DNA from: CAYWTX01 sp964461295
GTDB lineage: Bacteria; Planctomycetota; Phycisphaerae; SM23-33
NCBI GenBank assembly: GCA_964461295.1
Contig: CAYWTX010000366.1
Coordinates: forward strand, 1-17,648
Direction: 5' to 3'
DNA: 17,648 nucleotides
Shown: positions 13,269 through 17,648 of the stretch, piece after piece
Layout: each line of letters starts with the position of its first letter
Position numbering within the stretch: position 1 is the first letter of the stretch
Translations under genes and position numbers: made by a program
Notes under the pieces: generated by a model
Databases searched by the model: none
What the model was told of the DNA's origin: nothing
The model's input: the letters and a program-made list of their open reading frames with translations, nothing else

Positions 13269-15677
13269 GTGAAGACCACCTCTCACTTACTCGCAAGCGT
13301 CGTGTTGTGCCTGGCCTGGGAACTGTCTGCGGCCGCGCCGCCCGCGGCCGAGGGGGGCGACCTTGAGATCGAGGTGCGGCTGCTGGGGGCCTTGGGCAGC
13401 GGCGGCGAAACTTCGCTTCCCGCCCTTCTGCTGGACCTGGCGCGGACCGGCGATCGATGGGAGCGCGTTTGGGGCTGTCACAGCGACTCCCGCAGGCCGT
13501 CGCTCTACACCGGCAGCGTCTGCCAGGGGCTGGTCAGCGGCGAACGGGTCTCCCTCGTGCTGCGGATGCGGCACAAGGACGTCTCCTCCATCGAAGCGGA
13601 TCTCAAGCGTCTGCCCGACGGCCGCCTGGAAGGCTCGTACACGCTGAAGTCGGGCGAGGCCGCCGTCAAGGGCCGCTGCGACGGGCGCATCAAGCCCGCC
13701 CGGCCGCCGTTGCCCGCGGGCTTCGCCCCGCCCCGCGGCGGCGAACACCCCCGCATCCTGTTCCGCGCCTCGGACATCCCGGCCCTGAAGGAGAAGCTCA
13801 AGACCCCCCTGGGCAAGGCGATGTTCGACAGGATGGGCGACGAGAAGACCGCCGACGCGATTGGCCAGGCCCTGAAGTACGTCCTTACGGGCGATGCCCA
13901 GTACGCCGAGAAGGCACGCGCCTTCGCCGAGAAGAACATGGCTGGCAACGCCGGCGGCTACTCGATGCGGTCCTCGGCCGGGCGCGTGCCCGAGCAGGTG
14001 GCGCTGGCATACGACCTGTGCTACAACGCCTGGCCCGCCGACTTCAGAAAAAAGGTCGAAGACCACCTGGCGAGCGAAGGCGAACGGTTTCTTCGCGGCC
14101 AGGGGTTCAGCGGCGGGTACAACTGGCATGTCTCCAGCAACTGGGGCTCGAAGGTCTTCCAGGGCGCCGGACTCATGGGCCTGGCCCTGTGGGGCGAGAA
14201 GGGCCCGCAGCCGCCCAAGCCCGAGGGCGCCGACGCGGCGCGACTGGCCCAGTGGCAGGACGAACTCGCCGAATGGAAACGCCTCGGCGAGGTCGACCCG
14301 CGGTACCAGCGCATCTTCGAGGAATCGCGATATGTGCTGTACCTGCATAGCCGCGAGGCCATCGGCACCGGCGGGTTCCGCGGCGAGTGCTCCCACTATG
14401 GCCTGAACGCCATGGAAATGCAGATCGAGTACGCCGCGTGCTACCGGCGGATGTTCGGCCGGGACCTGTCACCCTACGCCGACGCCACGCTGGCCATCCC
14501 GCGCATGATCTTCTGCCACTACTTCCCAGAGGATGCGAAGGCCAAGGCGACCGCGCTGGGCATCAACGGCTTGTCCGACCTGCGAGCCAACATGCTCTCC
14601 TACAGCTACCCGCTTGCCCCCAGCGCCTACAAGGGCGCGGTGCAGTGGGTCTGGAACCGCGCGGCCGGCATTCCCACGACGACGGCGCCGGGCGATGCCG
14701 CTTCCGCCGAGGCGCTCGCCGCCTACATGAAGGGCGACGACGTGTGGGGCTTCCTCAGCTACCCGCTGGACGCCAAGCCCCAGCACCCCTCGACGGCCAT
14801 GCCGCTCACCTGGCAGGCGCCCGACCACGGCTTCTACGCCTTCCGCAACGGTTGGCGGGGCCAGGGCGACTTCCTCCTGCTGGTTCACGCCAAGACCCAC
14901 CCGCCGGGCGGCTGGAACGGCCCCAACGCCGGCACGTTCCATCTCCTCGGGCTCGCCCAGCCGTGGAACGGAACCTATTCCGGCCGCGAAGTCTGCGCCT
15001 GGGAAGAGAACCGGGTGATGCTGCCCGAGGACCCGTTCAACAACGGCCTGGGCCGCGTCCTGCATGCCTCGGCCGAGGCCGACGGATCGGGCTCGGTCAC
15101 CATGGACTTGAGCGACTCGTACAACGCCCCGGCCGGCCGGGCTTACTCGATGTATGGGAGCGTTCGCGAAGGGCTGGCCTTCAAGGACGCCAAGATCAAG
15201 GCGCTGCGGGCGATGGCGGTGGACTACAGCGGCAAGAGCGGCGCGCCGTGCCTCTTCGTGCTGGTGGACTCGATCACGGGCGGCAAGTCCAAGCTGTGGA
15301 CCTGGAACCTTGGCGACCCGGCCGTCGTGCCGAAGGTGGCCGTCTCGGGCGCCAGCTTCACGGTGCCTCGCGGCGACGGCATCATGCGCGGCACGTTCGC
15401 GGCGCCCCGTTCGGTGCAACTGTCGGCCAAGGTGAATGACGGCAAGGACCAGCCCGGGCACACGTGCGCCCTGCGCGAGAAAGCGCCGCCGCGGCCGGTG
15501 CCGACGCTGTTCGCCCAGGGAGGCGACAGCTTCTTCCTGGTCGCGACGTTCCAGGACGCCAAGGCGCCCGCCCCGCAGGTCAAGGTCGAGGGCGAAGGCC
15601 TGGCCGCGAAGGTCGTCGTCGGCAACCGCCTCATTTCCTTCCGCGGCGACAGGATCGTCGTCGAAAACGCCCCGTAA
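13269..15677 (+). CDS. Secreted heparinase II/III-like polysaccharide lyase family protein
   Basis: The start is GTG 13269, 10 bases after a strong GGAAGGAG (13251-13258); the long frame upstream to 12996 is antisense to the methyltransferase. The 802-residue product begins with a Sec signal peptide (MKTTSHLLASVVLCLAW then Ala-rich). Residues about 28-150 form a beta-rich N-terminal domain that I do not recognise. From about 158 (HPRILFRASDIPALKEKL) comes the alpha/alpha-toroid of heparinase-type lyases. Candidate catalytic residues are His287 in NWHVSSNWG and His376-Tyr377 in GECSHYG. From about 518 (DHGFYAFRNGW) a beta-sandwich follows, as in heparinase II/III and alginate lyases. The likely role is eliminative cleavage of an acidic polysaccharide outside the cytoplasm; the substrate is unknown. 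A glycoside hydrolase or non-catalytic relative cannot be excluded. Confidence 0.8.
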   Translation: MKTTSHLLASVVLCLAWELSAAAPPAAEGGDLEIEVRLLGALGSGGETSLPALLLDLARTGDRWERVWGCHSDSRRPSLYTGSVCQGLVSGERVSLVLRMRHKDVSSIEADLKRLPDGRLEGSYTLKSGEAAVKGRCDGRIKPARPPLPAGFAPPRGGEHPRILFRASDIPALKEKLKTPLGKAMFDRMGDEKTADAIGQALKYVLTGDAQYAEKARAFAEKNMAGNAGGYSMRSSAGRVPEQVALAYDLCYNAWPADFRKKVEDHLASEGERFLRGQGFSGGYNWHVSSNWGSKVFQGAGLMGLALWGEKGPQPPKPEGADAARLAQWQDELAEWKRLGEVDPRYQRIFEESRYVLYLHSREAIGTGGFRGECSHYGLNAMEMQIEYAACYRRMFGRDLSPYADATLAIPRMIFCHYFPEDAKAKATALGINGLSDLRANMLSYSYPLAPSAYKGAVQWVWNRAAGIPTTTAPGDAASAEALAAYMKGDDVWGFLSYPLDAKPQHPSTAMPLTWQAPDHGFYAFRNGWRGQGDFLLLVHAKTHPPGGWNGPNAGTFHLLGLAQPWNGTYSGREVCAWEENRVMLPEDPFNNGLGRVLHASAEADGSGSVTMDLSDSYNAPAGRAYSMYGSVREGLAFKDAKIKALRAMAVDYSGKSGAPCLFVLVDSITGGKSKLWTWNLGDPAVVPKVAVSGASFTVPRGDGIMRGTFAAPRSVQLSAKVNDGKDQPGHTCALREKAPPRPVPTLFAQGGDSFFLVATFQDAKAPAPQVKVEGEGLAAKVVVGNRLISFRGDRIVVENAP

Positions 15678-15712
15678 CACCAGGACATCCGGTGGCGCGG
15701 CGGCCGGACCCT

Positions 15713-16765
15713 CTACGCCGCCACGCGCGCCGCGCTTGCCAGCTTCAGCAACTTCCCCGCAACCTGCCCCAGCGGCACGACGTGCTCGGCCGCGCCCATG
15801 CGGATCGCCTCACGCGGCATGCCGAACACCACGCACGTCGCCTCGTCCTGCGCCACCGTCTGGGCGCCCGCCTGCCGCATCGCCAGCAGCCCAGCCGCGC
15901 CGTCCGCCCCCATCCCAGTCAGGATCGCTCCCACCGCGTTCGCTCCCGCCTGCGACGCCACCGAATGCAAGAGCACATCCACGCTCGGACGCTGGTGATG
16001 CACCGGCGGGCCGCCCTTCACCGCCACCAGGTACTGCGCCCCGCTGCGCCGCAGCACCATGTGATAGTTCCCCGGCGCGATCAGCGCCAGGCCGGGCACG
16101 AGCACATCCCCGTCGGCCGCCTCGCGGACCTCGATGCGGCACAGTTCGTTCAGCCGCCGCGCGAACGCCGCCGTGAAGTGCTCCGGCATGTGCTGCACCA
16201 CCAGGGCGCCGGGCGAGTCCACCGGCATCGCGGTCAGCACCTCCTGCAATGCCGACGTCCCCCCCGTCGAGGCCCCGATCGCCAGGATCCGGTGCGTCGT
16301 CCGCATCACCGCCGGCCCCGACGCCTTGGGCGCCGGCTCAGCCGCCGGCGGCGCCGCCGGCGCCCGCGCCCCGACACGAGCCGTCGCCGCCACGCGAATC
16401 CGTTCGGCAATCTGCTTGCCCACCTCCGCCACCGAGTACGCCGAGCCGGGCTTGCCCACCACGTCCACCGCTCCCAGCTCCAACGCCCGCAACGCCGTGT
16501 CGCTCCCCCGCGGCGTCAGCGAACTCACCACGATCACCGGCATCGGGTGATACCGCATCAGCTTGCCCAGGAACGTCAATCCGTCCATCCGCGGCATTTC
16601 CAGGTCCAGCGTGATCACATCCGGCGCCAGCCGTACGATCTTGTCGCGAGCCGCGTAGGGGTCCGCGGCCGTGCCGACGACGTCGATGTCGCCCGCGCGC
16701 GCCAACTCGGCCGACAGCAACTGCCGCACTACCGCCGAATCATCCACGATCAGTACGCGTATCAC
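15713..16765 (-). CDS. cheB: Chemotaxis protein-glutamate methylesterase/glutamine deamidase CheB
   Basis: The start is GTG 16765 with AGAGGGA upstream, giving 350 residues, the usual CheB length. The frame continues to 16834, but that would overlap the preceding gene with no homology. The receiver (1-120) has Asp8-Asp9, the phospho-accepting Asp54 in LDLEMP and Lys105 in VVGKPG. After an Ala/Pro linker (about 130-155) comes the methylesterase with the catalytic triad Ser166 (GASTGG), His192 (QHMPEHF) and Asp288 (GMGADGA), each two residues after the Salmonella CheB triad (164, 190, 286). It removes methyl groups from chemoreceptor glutamates and is activated by phosphorylation from CheA. It is the last gene of the cluster, 23 bases after cheX. 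Neither CheR nor receptors are in the window. Confidence 0.96.
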   Translation of the reverse strand: MIRVLIVDDSAVVRQLLSAELARAGDIDVVGTAADPYAARDKIVRLAPDVITLDLEMPRMDGLTFLGKLMRYHPMPVIVVSSLTPRGSDTALRALELGAVDVVGKPGSAYSVAEVGKQIAERIRVAATARVGARAPAAPPAAEPAPKASGPAVMRTTHRILAIGASTGGTSALQEVLTAMPVDSPGALVVQHMPEHFTAAFARRLNELCRIEVREAADGDVLVPGLALIAPGNYHMVLRRSGAQYLVAVKGGPPVHHQRPSVDVLLHSVASQAGANAVGAILTGMGADGAAGLLAMRQAGAQTVAQDEATCVVFGMPREAIRMGAAEHVVPLGQVAGKLLKLASAARVAA

Positions 16766-16788
16766 GGCTTCCCTCTTCGTTACGCATC

Positions 16789-17253
16789 CTATGCAAGCAC
16801 CGGCGCGCCGGAGTCCGCGTGGAAACTCAACCACAGGTTCCCCGCGTCCAGGAACACCACCGCCTCGGCCATGCAGTCCATCTCATCGGCAATCGGAAAG
16901 ACCTCCACCTCAGCCGGCACGCCGACGTTGAACTCCGCGGCCGTGCCCGCCGCCGCCGGCAGGAGATTGCCCAACAACACGTTCGTCAGTTCCTTCAGCG
17001 CGTCGACCTGCTGCTCCTCGGGCGCCGACGCGCCGTCCTCCAGCCCGAGCATGTTCGCCGCCAGTTCCGGCAGCACGGCCTTGTGCACCGTCACGTTCAA
17101 CTGCCCGTTGAACGCGCCCGCGAAGCCGATCACCACGTTGGCGCGCGGGCCGGCCGCGTCCGCGTCGCCCTCCGGATTCGCCAGCAGGAACGCCATCGAT
17201 TCCAGGGTCTTCTCGGCCACGTCGCGAAGTTTCCCGTCAAGCGGCTTGCTCAT
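16789..17253 (-). CDS. cheX: CheX/CheC-type CheY-P phosphatase
   Basis: This 154-residue protein has a GGGAG ribosome-binding site 7-8 bases before ATG 17253. The signature (D/S)-x3-E-x2-N-x22-P of CheC/CheX/FliY phosphatases is present with exact spacing: Asp84, Glu88, Asn91 and Pro114, within DALKELTNVLLGN. One such site fits CheX or a single-site variant; CheC and FliY usually carry two. It probably dephosphorylates phospho-CheY in the cytoplasm to end the signal. Its start lies 17 bases inside the 3' end of the cheY-like gene, so the two are co-translated. CheX usually acts as a dimer, consistent with the short length. Whether it is CheX proper or a related CheC-like protein is not settled. 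Confidence 0.87.
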   Translation of the reverse strand: MSKPLDGKLRDVAEKTLESMAFLLANPEGDADAAGPRANVVIGFAGAFNGQLNVTVHKAVLPELAANMLGLEDGASAPEEQQVDALKELTNVLLGNLLPAAAGTAAEFNVGVPAEVEVFPIADEMDCMAEAVVFLDAGNLWLSFHADSGAPVLA

Positions 17254-17629
17254 TGCCCACTCCCATGTGTTTCATGACGATCTCCCGGATCGCTTCCGGC
17301 GAGAACGGCTTGTGTACGAACATCGCCCCCTGTTTCTGCAGGCGGTCGATCCGCGTCTGGCTGCCTTCCGTCGAGACCACCACGATGGCCAGGTCCTTCC
17401 AGAGCGGGTTGGCCCGGATCCGCGAAATCATCTCCTCGCCGTTCATCACCGGCATGTTGATGTCCGCGACCACCAGGTCGATCCAATTCGCCTCCAGCGC
17501 CGCCAGGCCCTCGTGCCCGTTGCCCGCCTGCACCACTTCGCCCAGCGGAATCCCCGCCAGCTTCATCGTCCGAAGGATCATCGCCCGCACCACGGCGCTG
17601 TCGTCCACGATCAATACGTTCAGTGACAT
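17237..17629 (-). CDS. cheY: CheY-like chemotaxis response regulator
   Basis: This 130-residue single-domain receiver has Asp9-Asp10 in VLIVDDSAVV, the phospho-acceptor Asp56 in VVADINMPVMNG, Ser86/Thr87 in VVVSTEGS and Lys107 in FVHKPF, so the switch is complete. There is no output domain. The start at ATG 17629 follows an AAAGG about 9 bases upstream near the right edge, so an upstream gene may still belong to the operon. Phospho-CheY typically binds the flagellar motor switch, but single-domain receivers of this kind also serve other taxis-like pathways. Its partner here is probably the overlapping CheX phosphatase. Confidence 0.9.
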   Translation of the reverse strand: MSLNVLIVDDSAVVRAMILRTMKLAGIPLGEVVQAGNGHEGLAALEANWIDLVVADINMPVMNGEEMISRIRANPLWKDLAIVVVSTEGSQTRIDRLQKQGAMFVHKPFSPEAIREIVMKHMGVGNEQAA

Positions 17630-17648
17630 CGTCGTCGCCTTTCCCTCG

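Noticed and set aside
12219..13286. N-terminal extension of the LarA-like frame
   Set aside because: The extra codons are an out-of-frame reading of the methyltransferase gene on the same strand; ATG 12218 has a ribosome-binding site and family-typical length.
15464..17626. 720-codon plus-strand open frame
   Set aside because: It spans the lyase end and the whole che cluster in antisense. The che genes show full catalytic motifs on the minus strand.
1..17648. CRISPR array, tRNA, rRNA or integrase signals
   Set aside because: No regularly spaced repeats, clover-leaf patterns, conserved rRNA stretches or recombinase motifs were seen.

Overview
The window is GC-rich and densely coded, with short intergenic gaps and gene content typical of Planctomycetota, probably an uncultivated Phycisphaerae- or Pirellulales-like lineage. 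The lineage is an inference from gene families: twin-arginine Gfo/Idh/MocA oxidoreductases, planctomycete-style PQQ-like beta-propellers, a HEAT-repeat secreted protein, a heparinase II/III-like enzyme, and hairpin or tandem repeats between genes. No rRNA, tRNA, CRISPR array or transposase gene was seen.

Layout. (1) Positions 3-8820 are read mainly on the plus strand: a 5'-truncated PQQ-propeller/metallo-beta-lactamase fusion, a TAT-exported TIM-barrel-like protein, an HPt protein overlapping a CheY-like regulator, a TAT-exported Gfo/Idh/MocA oxidoreductase and a secreted HEAT-repeat protein. The gaps here hold relics: an NPCBM-like fragment (1797-2041, minus), the last 87 codons of a glycoside-hydrolase-like protein (3082-3345, minus) and a decayed receiver domain (about 3718-3835, plus) in front of the HPt gene. 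(2) Positions 8864-13093 are on the minus strand: a class I methyltransferase overlapping a LarA-family (nickel-pincer racemase-like) enzyme, then a PQQ-like beta-propeller protein. (3) Positions 13269-15677 (plus) encode a large secreted heparinase-like protein, divergent from the methyltransferase across a 175-bp spacer with a 26-base hairpin. (4) Positions 15713-17629 (minus) are a compact chemotaxis cluster, cheY-cheX-cheB in transcription order, probably continuing beyond the right edge.

How the genes may fit together. The exported oxidoreductase, heparinase-like enzyme, beta-propellers, HEAT protein and glycan-related relics suggest breakdown of complex or sulfated polysaccharides with sugar or hydroxy-acid processing. 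The LarA-like enzyme keeps the residues needed for the nickel-pincer (NPN) cofactor, so it probably racemises or epimerises a 2-hydroxy acid. Its 13-nt overlap with a methyltransferase gene is the most interesting pairing here. The signalling part combines a phosphorelay-type HPt/regulator pair, apparently left over from a broken hybrid kinase, with a CheY/CheX/CheB adaptation module. Nothing here is clearly a wholly new system; the best leads are the methyltransferase-LarA pair, the PQQ-MBL fusion and the hybrid-kinase relic that may have become a stand-alone HPt gene.
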